This document shows, in pieces, positions 48,940 through 61,769 of a stretch of 64,000 bases of DNA. Location of the stretch: NCBI RefSeq assembly GCF_004210375.1, contig NC_134829.1:22708034-22772033 (forward strand), read 5' to 3'. The notes beneath the pieces are model-generated. The model made no database searches. It was not told the DNA's origin and worked only from the letters and a program-made list of their open reading frames with translations. The stretch is from Tachypleus tridentatus (Eukaryota > Arthropoda > Merostomata > Xiphosura > Limulidae). Each line of letters begins with the position of its first letter. The first letter of the stretch is position 1. The position numbers were made by a program, and so were the translations under genes.

Positions 48940-49115
48940 TTACAACAACTGCTACCTAATTAAAAATAGAACTTGAAGGCACAACAAATAATACTGAATT
49001 AAAAATACAAATGGCAGGTTACAATGATTCACACTGAATTAAAAATATAAATTGGATGTACAAGAACTCGTATTGAATTAAAAATATAAATAGAAAGTAC
49101 AAAAGCTATATTGAC
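48940..49115 (+). repeat. ~45-bp tandem repeat (unit 2)
   Basis: Duplicate of 16785-16975. Confidence 0.6.
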
Positions 49116-50487
49116 TTAAAAAAGACAATTTTTTGATAAAGCTACGCTTTCTAAGTCGTGAATTAATTAGAAAGGTATATTGATATTAAATATTGAATTG
49201 ACGGGTTAAAAAATGTAATTTTAGTCAAAAATATGATAAATACTTTAACAGAGGAATATTCATTTATTGATATTTTTTACAATTACACCTCTTTTTTATC
49301 TTCAGTACTTTGGAAGTGAACAAAGTTTATGTGGTACTGTACAACGAAACGTACAATGAAAGATATTAATTGGTAATACTTAAATTCAGAAGTTTTTAAG
49401 GTCGAAAAGTTGTTTTCACTATGGTGCGTATAAAGGAAGTTTTCTGTCAGTATATACTGATTATTACAAGTGTTTATTAGTTCTCAAATCAACTTTGATT
49501 TTCTATTCAATAGAGGAGGTCATACATTCTCCACATGAATATAAATTTTCAAAAATGTACAGGAAACAGATTAATAAAAATAATGGTCATAGCTACCTCT
49601 TGAATTAAGCCTCACATATTATAGGATGTGTCACATAGTCTTGATCTTCCCTCTTGCTGGTAAGTGTGCGAGAATAATTGAAAATATGTCAACAAAGTAG
49701 TTATAGCGTATGTGGGCTATTGGTTAATTAAATTCTATCTTTGAAACTATCGGCCTAAGGTAAAATATGTCAATACCAAAGTTATCTGCGCAAAGATATT
49801 ATTCCCAGAACTTTGTTCTCGTTATGGATCATGCGTAAGTGTTTATCATTTCTTAAATCAAAACAAATTTCTCTTTAATCCAGAGTAAATTATAAATTAA
49901 TGCAACTCTTGGTGTGTGCACATGAATAACCTTACAGATTCTAATGTTTGTCGAGCAATACTTACTTCTGTAAAAATAGCAGAGCCGTTGTCTTTCTACC
50001 AAATATCATACACTAACATGTTTATTAGCATGCAAAGAGTTACCGCTTTATTCCTTGCATCCAGTTCTTACTGAAACATGAAGTGTTTCCTCAATGTTCA
50101 CATAGAATATCTTTCAATAAACAAAAAAAAAACTTTGATTTTCACATACTTTTCATGCAGTAACTCGTCCTAATCACACTGTGGTTCCAAGCCATTGATT
50201 TAACTGAATTACATAGAAAAGTAGTTTTTAAAAAAATAAATATGCAAGTTTGGCATTCCGATAATTTTAATATTAATTTTATTTTTAGTGACAACTAAGT
50301 GTTTATGCCAATTGTCTTGAAGTACCATATAAGCACATTCGGCTTGTTTTTGGAATATATATCTATAATATTTAAAGTATGACATTGTTTTTTCTCGGTG
50401 TAAATTATCAGCACTTTACAAGTGTGTATTTTATTTGTTTTGAGGAATATACCGTCAACAACGTAGAGGGATTTCTTAAATAAATTG

Positions 50488-50602
50488 TTTTGTTTTGTTT
50501 TGTTTTGAATTTCGCGCAAACGTGTACGAGGGTTATATGTGCTAGCCCTCTCTAATTTAGCAGAGTGAGACTAGAGGAAAGACAGCTAGGCATAACCTCT
50601 AA
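50488..50602 (-). mobile_element. SINE-1 fragment
   Basis: Duplicate of 18367 onward but cut short after the CTAGGCATAACC segment. Confidence 0.7.
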
Positions 50603-50736
50603 ATTGTTAGAAGTGGTAAAAGAAAAAAATTCATCTTGTAAAAAATGGGTTGATTAATTAAAGGCATTTAATTTGATTAGAAGTTTCTAAATATCTGAGA
50701 TCTCGTATAATGTTTCTTTTTACACTTTTTCTGTTG

Positions 50737-51012
50737 CCCGGCATTGCCAGTTGTTTGAAGCACTCTATTTGTAGTATAAGGGGCGCAAGTTTACATTCAA
50801 GTCACACCAAAGATGCTCGCCCTTTCAGACATGGGGGCGTTATAATGTTACGGTGAATCCAACTCTTCTTTTGTAAAAGAGTAGCCCAACAGTTAACAGT
50901 AGGTGATGATGACTAGCTGCTTTCCCTGTAGTCTTACACTGCTAAATTGAGGACCGCTAGCGCAAATGGCCCTGGTGCAGCTATGCGCAAAATTAAAAAA
51001 ACAAACAAACAA
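50737..51012 (+). mobile_element. SINE-1, full length
   Basis: Duplicate of 18747-19015. Confidence 0.85.
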
Positions 51013-51235
51013 GACAGTATTGTAGTTTTTTATCTGCAATTTATACAATTTCACCTGACGCTTATAAAAGAAAACTAATGAAAGTCTCGAAAAAAAGTAT
51101 ATATTACTAATGTCCTACGATTGTTATACTATAAACCTCTGAAGTTATAATTGTCATTGATGCTAAGTAAACAGGAACTTCAGATATCTGACCAAAAACC
51201 TATAAGATTTCGAATATAGTATTGTGTAAATAATT
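51013..51235 (+). repeat. ~210-bp direct repeat, second copy (unit 2)
   Basis: Duplicate of 19020-19235. Confidence 0.6.
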
Positions 51236-52180
51236 CAGTTTAATGTCCTAATATAGAAGTTTTTTTAACACTTTAGACCAATGCACCGATGCAGAAGTGA
51301 GAAAACATTTTGTCCAATGTACGGATACAGGAGTGTGTAAATAACTTAGTCTAATCTACCGATATAAAAGATGTGTTAAGAATTTAGTTTAAAGCACCTA
51401 TATTGAAGTGTGTAAAAATTTGTCTTATGCAACGATATAAAAGTGTTTAAACAATTTAGTTCAATATACCGATATATAGGTGTTAAAACAATTCAGTATA
51501 TTTTCCCTGTATAGTAGTGTTTAAATAATCTATCCTATACAACGATAAAAAGAGTTGAAATAATTTAATACAATGTACATACATAGATGTGTTTAAACAG
51601 TTTAGTTGATTTCACCGATACAGAAGGGTATACATTTTTTTTTAAAGTAGCGATGTAAAAGTCTGTAACAATTTAATCTAAAGTACCAATGTATAAGTCT
51701 TCAATGAATTTGTGGAATGCACCGATTTAGAAATGTTTAAACAATTTAATTCAATGTACCGATGTGAAAGTGTGTAAAGAACCTATCCTTTACAGCGATA
51801 TAGAAGTGTGTAAACAATTGAGTCTATTGCAACGATATAGAAGTGTGTAAAGAATTTGTTCTATGCTGCGATATAGACATGTTGCAACAAGTTAGTCCAA
51901 GGCACTGATATACACGTGTGTGAATGATTTGTTTAATGCACAAATATAGAAGTGTTTAAACAATTTAGACCAATGTACCAAAATAGAGGTGCGTAAACAA
52001 TTTGTCCAATGTATTGAAAGAAAGGTTTTGCCTGATGTACCGATACAGAAGTGTGTAAAGCATTTCGTCTTACGTACTTATATAAATGTATGTAATGAAT
52101 TTAGTCTAATATACCGGTATAAATGTGTGTATACAAGTTACTCTAATGTACTGATATAGAACTTTGTAAACAGATTTGGT
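51225..52180 (+). repeat. Degenerate 37-bp minisatellite (unit 2), expanded
   Basis: Counterpart of 19225-19725 but almost twice as long, about 25 diverged units, adjoining the 3' flank of gene 4. Confidence 0.75.
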
Positions 52181-52440
52181 TGAACATATTTTTCAGTAAC
52201 AGGTTGAGAAAACGATACTGATTGCATTACTTTAGTTCAATCCATTTGAATATTTCAGTTTATCAGAGAACCACATATATTTTTAGGGGCAACTTTTTAT
52301 TGTTATTTACTTCACTAAAGACAGATCACAAAGAAATCAAGATTATATATCTCATTTTTTTTATTTCACTACATAATAAACTCAGAAAGTTTACTGTTAC
52401 GTTTATCGGTTAAGTCTAACATTTAAAGAAACTAGAAACG

Positions 52441-53577
52441 TTATACGTTATCTGTAGCTGATGTCGATTCAGCTGCTCTGAGCTTCAGTTTAGCTTTTCT
52501 ATTTATTTTCTTCACTAAATGACGTGTGGTATAGCCAAAGACGATTGGTGGTGCCTGAAAAGGTACAGGTTCTCTGCTAACGTTATTTCTCCAACGTTGA
52601 TGGCGAAACCTGAGTTCTAGATAAAGAAAACAATACAAACACATATATAACTTCAGAAAACAAAAACTTTGAAAATAACATTCAATCATATAAACTATAT
52701 TAACTATAAAATATGAACCTTTATTATAGATTTTAAATTAATCTTTTCTTGTGCAGGAGAAGCTGTAGCTAATTAATTTCACTTGTAAGTTTGAAGGCTA
52801 TTCCTTCTGCCATTCTGAAATTTAATGCAATTTTCTGATGAAAAAACATATATCTTCATCATTCTCCAGAATAAAACTTAAAGTTACTGTCTCCCCGCTT
52901 TGGATGTGATTGAGCGTGTGGGACTAGCTACAGTATTCAACTGTATGTATATAAATGTAGCATTATAACTGGACAAATACTAGATTTCTTCATGTGGTTA
53001 TTTGTTCTAAAAACAATTTTAAGTCAAGTCACTTATAAAATAAACACCCACACATAATACATAATTAGTATTATACTAAGTAACTGTTTTAAAGCGTGTA
53101 CGGCCGGCATTGTCAAGTGATTAAGGCGATCGCCAAGTAATCTAAAAGGTAACGGGTTGGAATACCTGTCACACTAAACATGCTCGCCCTTTCAGGCACG
53201 GGGACGTTATAATTTAACGGTGAATTCCGCTATTCGTTGGTATATAAGAGATAAATAGAAGGTGGTGGGCAGTGATGAGTAAGTGCCTTCCCTCTAGTCT
53301 TACACTGGTAAATTAGGAAAGGCTAAGTCAGGTGGCCCGCGTGTAGTTTTGCAAAAATTCTAAAAGAAACAAACAAGCCGTCAAGGATATGAATAAACAA
53401 ACAGTGGCGCTACAGAAATATTTGATTTGCATACTGTATATATTTGGAAAAAATGAAAAGAAATGACTTAAACATTCTAATTTCAAAAATTCAGTATACG
53501 ACGTGTGTATTTATTACCTGTAGTCGGTGGAATTACGGTGATTATTAGAGTAATGCTAGAACCACCCAAATCTTCAT
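52441..53577 (-). pseudogene. Gene 4: two-exon secreted peptide copy with a 1-bp deletion in exon 1
   Basis: Exon 1 is 53577 down to 53518, only 60 nt against 61 in the other copies. The missing base turns CTC-GTA into CTC-TAA, a stop after ten codons. Exon 2 (52616 down to 52441) is fully open in the gene 2 frame, with 57 codons plus stop, and carries an in-frame 6-nt insertion that adds two residues within the basic stretch. It contains REPVPFQAPP and KLRAAESTSATDNV. The intron is 53517-52617, about 0.9 kb, and lacks the nested minus-strand SINE seen in gene 2. TATAAAA is intact 70 nt upstream. The coding tail looks well kept, so the exon 1 lesion is probably recent, or could be an assembly error. 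Confidence 0.55.
53099..53378 (+). mobile_element. SINE-1 in gene 4 intron
   Basis: Duplicate of 21083-21358. Confidence 0.85.
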
Positions 53578-53646
53578 TCTCGATGATTAAGTGTATTCTG
53601 TTTTCTAGTGCTACGAAGTGCATAAGTTGAGAGAAAATACTCCACA

Positions 53647-53733
53647 TTTTATAGCTTGAATTCGTTTCTGTATGGACAATAATTACTTCTGGGAATAACG
53701 TACGCAGATGTTTATGTCACGCGTCATAATGAC
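53647..53733 (-). promoter_or_regulatory. Gene 4 promoter: palindrome plus TATA box
   Basis: TATAAAA (53647-53653, reverse strand) and GTCATAATGAC (53723-53733) have the same 87-bp span and distance to the ATG as in gene 2. Confidence 0.45.
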
Positions 53734-53884
53734 AACAAAAGCTCAACTGTTCACATTAGATTACTTAACAACTGCAACAGACTGGTCTGACAATGAGAGA
53801 TGTTTGTGTTTTACTTGCTATAATGATGTGAGCTTTGTGAAACACAAACACCAAACAAAGGAATTTAGGCTCGTGTTAGGTTAA
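53708..53884 (+). CDS. Divergent small ORF upstream of gene 4 (doubtful)
   Basis: A 58-codon frame starting MFMSRVIMTT and ending FRLVLG, with the C-L-C-F-T-C-Y motif. It is open although gene 4 itself is broken. Confidence 0.15.
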   Translation: MFMSRVIMTTKAQLFTLDYLTTATDWSDNERCLCFTCYNDVSFVKHKHQTKEFRLVLG

Positions 53885-53984
53885 GGTGCTTAAAACTTCA
53901 AGGTTAAAGTAAAGAGTATTATATGGTGTCCTGTTCTTCATTACAACAACATATCCTAGTAACACAGCGCTAAAAAGCGGTTTT

Positions 53985-54070
53985 TGATCCAAAACTTGCG
54001 TTGTAAGTCATCTCTCATACCGATATGACACTGAGGGGATGTGTAGCTTTGCGCAAAATTCAAAACATAC
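53985..54070 (-). mobile_element. SINE-2 fragment fused to SINE-1 tail
   Basis: Duplicate of the right half of 22015-22170. Confidence 0.5.
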
Positions 54071-54224
54071 CAACACTTTAAGAAAACAGACATAAACGTT
54101 GATTATATCATTTTCTAATGTTTTGTGTTATTATACCGAAATAAAAAGAACTGGTGAAACACATTATAGTGTTTAAAAAAGAGGTTTTTTAATATTTTCA
54201 CAATTTGATTTTGTGTGAATAATT

Positions 54225-54600
54225 CAAAATTTGTCTCACTTTAAAAAGTTTTTCCATTCTGTATATCTTTCTGGACTGCTTCTTAAACTTTAATATTGGA
54301 ATGACCTCAGTTCGCAGTCGTATTAGTGTCCAAAAACTGCCTCCTTGTGGATCAATGACAATTTGTTTAGCTTACAATACAGAAACCCAAGGTCCGATTC
54401 TCTTCAGATAGCCTCTTTGTAACTTTGCAAAAGAACCTTACAAAGACAAAAAGTAAAAGGCTAACGATTGTGTATCGTGATAACTGTTTATATTAAGATA
54501 GAGTTAAGTGATTAAAAACTATTACTAGTAACTTTTCAAAGAACTGTAAGAATCCAGGAGAATCCTATGCTTTTTTTATTAGTTAGTTTAGTTCTCACCA
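54225..54600 (-). repeat. Repeat A fragment beside gene 4
   Basis: Extends the 22325 match through GTGTATCGTGATAACTGTTT, as at 62985-63005. Confidence 0.5.
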
Positions 54601-54687
54601 TTAAATTCCATCAAGGAACATAGGGCCGCAATCGCTTGCGGATTCTTCAACAGGTATTTAAGTGAGCAGGTTGTTAGCCCACTGCAC

Positions 54688-54909
54688 CGAGCCGTTCCTA
54701 ATTTAGTAGTGGAAGACTAGAGGGAAGGCAGCTAGTCATCACCACCCACCGCCAACTCTTGGGTTACTCTTTTACCAACGAATAATGGGATTGATCGTTA
54801 CGTTATAACGCCCCCACGGCTGAAAAGGCGAACATGTTTGGCGCAACGAGGATGGGAACCCGCGACCCTCAGAGTCGCACGCCTTAACAAGCTTGGCAAT
54901 GCCGGGCCT
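54688..54909 (-). mobile_element. SINE-1 without tail
   Basis: Core and head; ends GGCAATGCCGGGCC. Confidence 0.8.
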
Positions 54910-55231
54910 GTATCATGTGAAGGAACTGATGAGACTTAAAACCTATTAAACATGAATCATGGCCAGTAAATGAAGATAGTTTTCCATCGATTATATGCAG
55001 CTATCAAAAAATGTTAGAACCTGTCACGTGCTGATTTTGAAGGATGTTAGAGCCTGTTATTCATTAATCATGTCAACCTACTCAGGAATTTTAAACCTTC
55101 TCTTTATCATGTGCTGATTTGATAGAATGATAAAGATGATTAAACCTATATTAAGTGAAAGTTTTTATTTTCATTAGAAGTTTCTAAATATCTCAGAACC
55201 ATTATAATGTTTTTCTTTATAATTTTTGAAA

Positions 55232-55447
55232 TTCTTGTCTCACCAAACATGCTCGCCCTTTCAGAGGTGGGGGCGTTACAATGTGACTATCAACCCGACT
55301 ATTCGTTGGTAAAAGAGTATCCCAAGAGTTGGCGGTGGGTGGTGATGACTACCTACCTTCCTCCTAGTCTCACACTGCTAAAGTAGGAAATATTAGCTCA
55401 GATACTCCTAGTGTAGCTTTGCTCAAAATTCAAAACAAAGAAACAAA
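55232..55447 (+). mobile_element. SINE-1, headless
   Basis: TCACCAAACATGCTCGCC through CAAAACAAAGAAACAAAT. Confidence 0.8.
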
Positions 55448-56859
55448 TAAATATACTAGAGGAAGGGCAGATGAGCAACTCTATCTCACTTCTAAATCTC
55501 AGGCTAATATCGTCAGACGGATTTCACTGTCACTCTTAAGTAAAGTGCAGAGTGAAATCTCAGATGCACAGTCCAACACACCAAGCCCTGGACTGTCCTT
55601 GGTGCTAATTATAAGGCAGATCATGACATAAAGTTAGAAATAATTATATAATTAGGAAGTAACAATTTATCGCGATTAAAATCTGTTAAATCATCATATA
55701 GGAATTCCCGCTCTTAATAGTATTTTCAGCCACAAATAAATGAGCCTATAAAAATCGCTGTTTCAACGAATGAGAATAAGGCTTTCCTGATGGTCCTTTA
55801 TTTCTTGAGTTATTACCAAGACCGTTTCCAACTGCTACTAATCTTATAGAGTTGAAGTTGGACTGCATCATTGTCAGTCTGGTGGGGTAGACCATTAGTA
55901 TCACTATTGTGTGATGGGCAATAACTTTATAATTTATAAATCTAATTTATACGCATTTGAGAAACATTTTAATGTTGTCTCTACAGTTTTGGAGAGATAT
56001 GACGTTACTAAACCGTACGTGGCTATTCAGTTTGAATGTTCGTTAATCGTAGAGTAACTATTTCAACAGTTTAACGTTGTAGAGTGTGGGATGGCCGAAG
56101 AAAGGTTTAGCTCTTCTATTTAAACTCTTTTTTATTATTCCCACGTGTTGTTGTTAAATTTGATTCAAAAATTTCATTTGTAGGGAACGCAGAAAACCTA
56201 TCCAGCTGACGTCAGTGGAAAGTAAGATCAAATAAAAAAAGAAACAAATGACAATTACAGTTTACAATACCTTGTAGGTAATCATTATTCAGTCAAGGTT
56301 TTCTACTAAAAACTAGTTCAAGGTTGGATCCTGTAGGTAGGGCGGAGGTGGCACCACAAAATGTTTGATCAAGTGGAGTTAAGAACCTCAGACACTGAGA
56401 AGCAAGGTTTATGTCGTTGTCTTCTAAACAATAATCAGTCGAGCTACGTATCCCACTTGTCCGTTCCTACTTGTCTGCTCTATTTACCTGTCTACAGTAT
56501 TACTTAGATTGAAAGAGAACATTTTAGAAACGGTAAAACAATTCAGTTATATAGAACTAACGAAATAATCTCGCAGTTTGTGTTTTAACTTCTACATATT
56601 TAAAAATGAGTGTTTTTTTTATAAATCTTGAGTTATTGAAATAAGAGCAAACGCTATTATTACCAGTTCGTGAAATTTGTTAATGAATTGTTTTGAAGAA
56701 AAGAATTATACAAATGTGTTCTCGAAGTCATGCTAACAGTTATTACTGTTAAGAAGTACACGTGGTTATGAACATGAATGTTGCTGTGAGTAACAAACAG
56801 TCATGTACACGTCAGTACAAATGTTGTTCAGGGTAATACGCTCTCATATTGGTGTTACA
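55448..56859. other. Unrecognised single-copy DNA
   Basis: No copy elsewhere in the window and no convincing ORF. Part of 55020-55170 resembles 15830-15920, but this stretch does not. Confidence 0.35.
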
Positions 56860-57275
56860 GATTCAAATGTTGTGGTTAACGAGAGACCGTGATGGTGGTG
56901 AAATTAAATGCTTGTAAAGAGAGCACGTGATCATGTTGGTGGCCATGTTGGCAGGTCACGTGCATGTGTCTCAGGTGAATACAAGTTCATGATGATGGTG
57001 AATTAACTTTACTACGCCGAATGCATAACCACGTTGATAGGTCAAGTAAATATATCTGAGGTGAAAACGAGAGCATGTTGGTTGTTAATATAAACTTTGC
57101 TAAACTGAACATGTAATCATGTTAACAGGTCAATTAAATGTTTCCGAGGTGAACACGAGGTCAGAGTGGTCGTGGATTTGAAATTTGCTTAGTTGAACCT
57201 GGTAACCACATTGTTTGAGGTGAACAAGAGGAGGTCTTGTCAGTAATGAATTTCCGAGTTATTCATGTAACTATA
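56860..57275 (+). repeat. Degenerate ~85-bp tandem repeat
   Basis: About five weak units sharing CATGTTG-CAGGTCA-GTAAATGT, then C-GAGGTGAA-ACGAG and an ACTTTGCTAAACTGAA-type block. Confidence 0.5.
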
Positions 57276-57344
57276 CTGGAATTGCATTTTAACGTTGTAT
57301 AGCGAGCGCGTATAGTCATGTTGGAAGAAACTAAAAGAACGGCT

Positions 57345-57568
57345 CATAATGACCACGTGGTTAAGGCGCTTGATCCGCAATCTTAAGGTCGCGGGTTCGA
57401 ATCTCCGTCACACCAAATTTTCTCGCCCTTTCAGCCGCGGGAATGTTATAATGTGACAGTCAGTCCCACTATTAATTGGTATTACTAGTCTTACACTGCT
57501 AAATTAGGAACGGTTAGCACATACAGCCCTCGTATAGCTTTGGTCGAAACTCAAAACAAACAGACAAA
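57345..57568 (+). mobile_element. SINE-1 with core deletion
   Basis: Good head (GGTCGCGGGTTCGAATCTCC); about 55 bp of the core is lost after ATTAATTGGTA. Confidence 0.85.
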
Positions 57569-58824
57569 CTAACTAAAAGAAAGATTAAAAACTGAATAGC
57601 ATGAAACGGAGTAACTACTGGTAATCAGAAGGAATGTTAAAACAATACTAACTTGAGGTATGATCTTATTCATTCAAGGTAAAGTATTTGTGAATACGCC
57701 CGTTAACATAGACTGTAATAAACACAACACGAAATTTTACTTACAGCGCTATTTTAATCAGAATTCAAGAAGTTGAAAATAGACTGCCTAAGAGTGGATA
57801 ATACGCTGCTTAAAAGTTAACAATAGACTGCCTAAAATGAAGAAACACAAAAGCGACATTTATTAAGTTATACATTTACGTATAAAGTGTCTCTTATGTT
57901 CGATCATATCGATATACAGAATTCCTCTTTATACATTTATATATTCTCCAATACTTTTCTTTAACTGTCACATACTGATTTCAAGGCTGTTTTTTCAGTC
58001 TATTAAGCTGGACTTTAACTTCAAGACTGAAAATTCCTGATTGATGTAAAACCTCTTACTCTTGAGCTGCTAAAAAAGTGGAAAGAGGGGTGGAAGGAAG
58101 AACTGGCGAGGATCGAGACAAGAAAACGTTTTGTTAAAATATATTCAAAGCCTCTCGGCCCCATTGGTTAGACGCCCACGTTCTGTTACTCTCTTTGAAC
58201 TGTATTACAAACTAAAAGTTTCATTTAAGACGTTGGTTCCATGTTTCTTTTCTCATACGAAATTCAGCACCAGATCCTATGCGCCATCTTGGCATGAAAA
58301 GGATTTGATCTATGACTTCTTTTTCATTGTTTGTCTCTTTCTTAGATCCACCACCCTAAGCCTATTATCGTATAATATCCCTAAATTTATGTCCTCTCTA
58401 ATGAATGAAATATTACAAAACACTGGAATCCCTGTTACTAAATACGATGTTCTACAGTTACTTTAACAAAACTGGATTCTACACACACATATTTAATTTT
58501 ATGCTGCATTTTGGGGATTAATTAAAATTTTGTAGTTTTTCCCTCATGTATTGAATCTGAAGTAATGCAATAGCATTGCTCCAATCCTGGTTCATTTACT
58601 AATGGATGTAATTTAATTTAATTTATATATTATATAACAGGACTCCCAATAAGTATAGTTATCAGGAAGCACGTACAAAAGCCCGCCCAATTAACATTTT
58701 AGAGTATATTAAAAACTTTGCAATAAAAAATTCTCGAGAAATTGCATTTTACAGTTAACTAATATTATGGGAGCCCATATGTACATGATTACCCCTGGGC
58801 TTAGAATAACTTTCAGCGGCCTGT
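57569..58824. other. Unrecognised; possible old element ahead of the 67-bp array
   Basis: A 111-codon plus-strand frame at 58131-58466 has no recognised domain. A single array-like unit follows at 58590, hinting that frame and array belong to one repeat family. Not called as a gene. Confidence 0.3.
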
Positions 58825-59460
58825 TTTACTCTGCCATCTCTACACTCACGGTTCATTTGCTAATGAATGTGATTTTATTTATTTATTTTCCTATGCCATC
58901 TCTCCACTCCCGATTCATTCGCCAATGAATGAGATTTGATTTTATTTATTTATTTTACCATGTCATCTCTCTAGTCCAGGTTCATTCGCCAATGAATGTG
59001 ATTTGATTTTATTTATTTATTTTACCATGTCATCTCTCTAGTCCAGGTTCATTCGCCAATGAATGTGATTTTATTTAATTTATTTATTTTACTATGCCAT
59101 CTCTCCTCTTCTGGTTTATTTGTTAATTAAAGTGATTTAATATTATTTATATATTTTGCTATGCCAACTCTCCATTTCTGGCTCATTCGCTAATGAAAGT
59201 GATTTAATTTTATATATTTATTTTACTATACCATCACTCCACTTCTGACTCATTCGCTAATGAAAGTGATTTAATTTTATATATTTATTTTACTATACCA
59301 TCACTCCACTTCTGACTCATTTGCTTATGAAAGTGATTTAATTTTATTTATTTATTTTACTATGTCATCTCTCCACTTCTGTTTTCTTTGCTAATGAAAG
59401 TGATTTAATTTTATTTAATTGTTTTATATTATCATCTCTCCAATTCCGGTGCACTCGACA
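58825..59460 (+). repeat. ~67-bp tandem array
   Basis: About nine units carrying GCCATCTCTCCACT, GGTTCATTCGCCAATGAATG and an AT-rich spacer TTTTATTTATTTATTTTA. Two adjacent units (58955-59095) are nearly identical. A lone related unit lies at 58590-58640. Confidence 0.8.
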
Positions 59461-59574
59461 GTGTCTGTATTTTATTCTATTTATACGTTTTAAATCCTGG
59501 ATAAATTATGTGAGTCTAAGGCACAGTTTCGAACTCTATTATACAGTTATCTGCAAATTGTATCTTCCTTCTTT

Positions 59575-59831
59575 GTTTTTTTGATGAACTTCACTTAAAG
59601 CTATACAGTGGTCATTCTTCCTTAGTGACTGGTTGATCAGAGGGAAGGCAGATATTCAACACTATCTTCTATAGTACTATTGAGATACTGTTTACTAATG
59701 AATAATGGGATTGGCCATACAATTATAACACCTCCACGGCTAAAAGAAAGAGCATATTTAGAAACGATATACGAACTCGTAACCCGAATATCACGAATCG
59801 AGTATCTTAACCACCAGGCCATGCCAGGTCC
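59575..59831 (-). mobile_element. SINE-1, diverged
   Basis: Older copy ending GGCCATGCCAGGTCCC. Confidence 0.75.
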
Positions 59832-59936
59832 CATAACAGAAGAACTTCAATTTTGAAATAAATGGTCTATAAAACTATAAGCATCTTTTTCAAAACCATA
59901 CATGTTTTAGTACGAATTCTTCAGTCAGTTGGTTTT

Positions 59937-60150
59937 GGTTTGGTTTGAATTTCACGCAAAGCTAAACGAGGGCTATCTGCGTTAATCGTCCCTAATTTAG
60001 CAGTGTGGGACTAGAGGAAGGCAGCTAGTCTTACAACAACCGCTAACGTTTGGGCTACTTTTTTTACCAACGAATACTGGGATTGATCGTCACATTATAA
60101 TGCCCTCAGATCTAAAAGGGCGAGCATGTTTGATATGATGGGGACAGTCA
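59937..60150 (-). mobile_element. SINE-1, head truncated
   Basis: GGTTTGAATTTCACGCAAAG tail through GGGCGAGCATGTTTG. Confidence 0.8.
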
Positions 60151-60599
60151 ATTGGTTGTGCAACCATTTAAAACTTGGTCACAATGTTGTATATGTGTAT
60201 AGATAAGTTAGTAACGAAAACATATGGAATAACGTCACCCAGTTTAAATCATAAATTATCACCCAAAACTTCATCTGAATTACATCACATGTATTAGTTA
60301 TTAAAGTGTAATCTGAATGACATCATATGTATTAGTTGTTTAACTGGAAAAATAAATGATCTTTCGGAAGGTTGAAAATTATAATAAGTTTGTGATATTT
60401 AAAATATCAATATGGCAGCTTTCAATCTGGATAAATTACTTAGGAATCCTTTAATCAGTGATATAATATTGGGATGCATAGGTCAAAGATAAGTCTTCAC
60501 CATTATACTGAGACTAAACGGTGTGTGATACTACCTAAATCGGCTTTTATTTAGTGTTTTAATTTATAATTGTTGAAACTAATTATAAATTTGATTTTT

Positions 60600-60715
60600 C
60601 ATTTGGAATTAAGCACAATCTACACAATGGGATCTCTGTGCTCTGCCCACAACAGGTATCTAAACTAGGTTTGTAACGGATGTGAATCCTCAGACTCATC
60701 ACTGGTCTACTGGGG
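60600..60715 (-). mobile_element. SINE-2, reversed
   Basis: ATTAAGCACAATCTACACAA, CTGTGCTCTGCCCACAACAG and CTCATCACTGGTCTACTGGG. Confidence 0.6.
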
Positions 60716-61769
60716 AGGTTAATTATAATTATAGAGAAGTGAGCAATTATCGAATAAGCACTTCAGTTTGTTTGTTATTTACTTGTTATTGTTTTTTACA
60801 ATTGGTTAAACATTACTTCATTTATTATAACCTTTATTACTCCCATATTTACGAAATAACAATCACAAACCCATCTACTCTTCACACGTATTTATAACAT
60901 TATTACGACGATGATTGATAAGTGCTTAACGTTTCTAAAGAGCCTAAAAGACAGTCATGATTTCATGTGCAAATTAAACCGTCATATTTTTATATTGTAT
61001 TTATTGGTTGAATTAAAGCTGTAGCTGAGGCAGATTAATGGCAGAGAATTTCTTTAAAAATAAAGGTAAATAAAAATTTTAACCTGATCTCTGATCTAGC
61101 TATCTAATATGAAAATGTTCGTGCGTTGCTAAATGTTTCGATAAGATTTGAACAACAACAAAAAGTTTAACAGTGATCTGTCTCAGTGACACCTGGTGAC
61201 AGTCTTCTTCAGTAATGCTCTCCTGACATATAGTGTTGCTATGACGTTGTGGTGATTAAATCATGTATTCTTAACACACAAATATGACAGATGAAGTTTA
61301 TCAGTTCCCAAGACTACGTTAAGATCAAGTCCCTTGGCAGTTCACTCACATGTACTGTTTCACTGAAAAAAGAACAAAATCTTCCTTATTATTTCACTTG
61401 TCATAAAGAGATAATTTTTAATAGGCTCTTTATAAACGCTTTTCATATAAGTTGATGACGTTGCAATACAATGATGGTAATTATATGATAAAATTATGTT
61501 TTATTAGAAACATGTGTATTGCTTTGAAATTACTACTGTTTTCAATAAAGCTATAATTCTACAAGAAGATGCTTTTTAAAACCAACTTTACAGTATTCAT
61601 CCACCCGTGATGATCAGATTTTTCTCAAATCTCTCCAATTGTTGTGTTCGGATCTCTTCATGCTATTGGTGACTGGATCTTTTTAGGTAGTCTTCCAGTC
61701 ATGGCGATCAAATCTTTTCCGGAATCCCTCCACTCATACTGATTGGATATCTTCCGACAACTATCAAAG
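60716..61769. other. Unrecognised AT-rich DNA
   Basis: A 71-codon frame (60682-60897) starts inside a SINE-2. Nothing else is recognisable. Confidence 0.35.

Noticed and set aside
58131-58466. 111-codon host gene
   Set aside because: No domain, no signal peptide, no splice context, and possibly part of a repeat; left as unrecognised.
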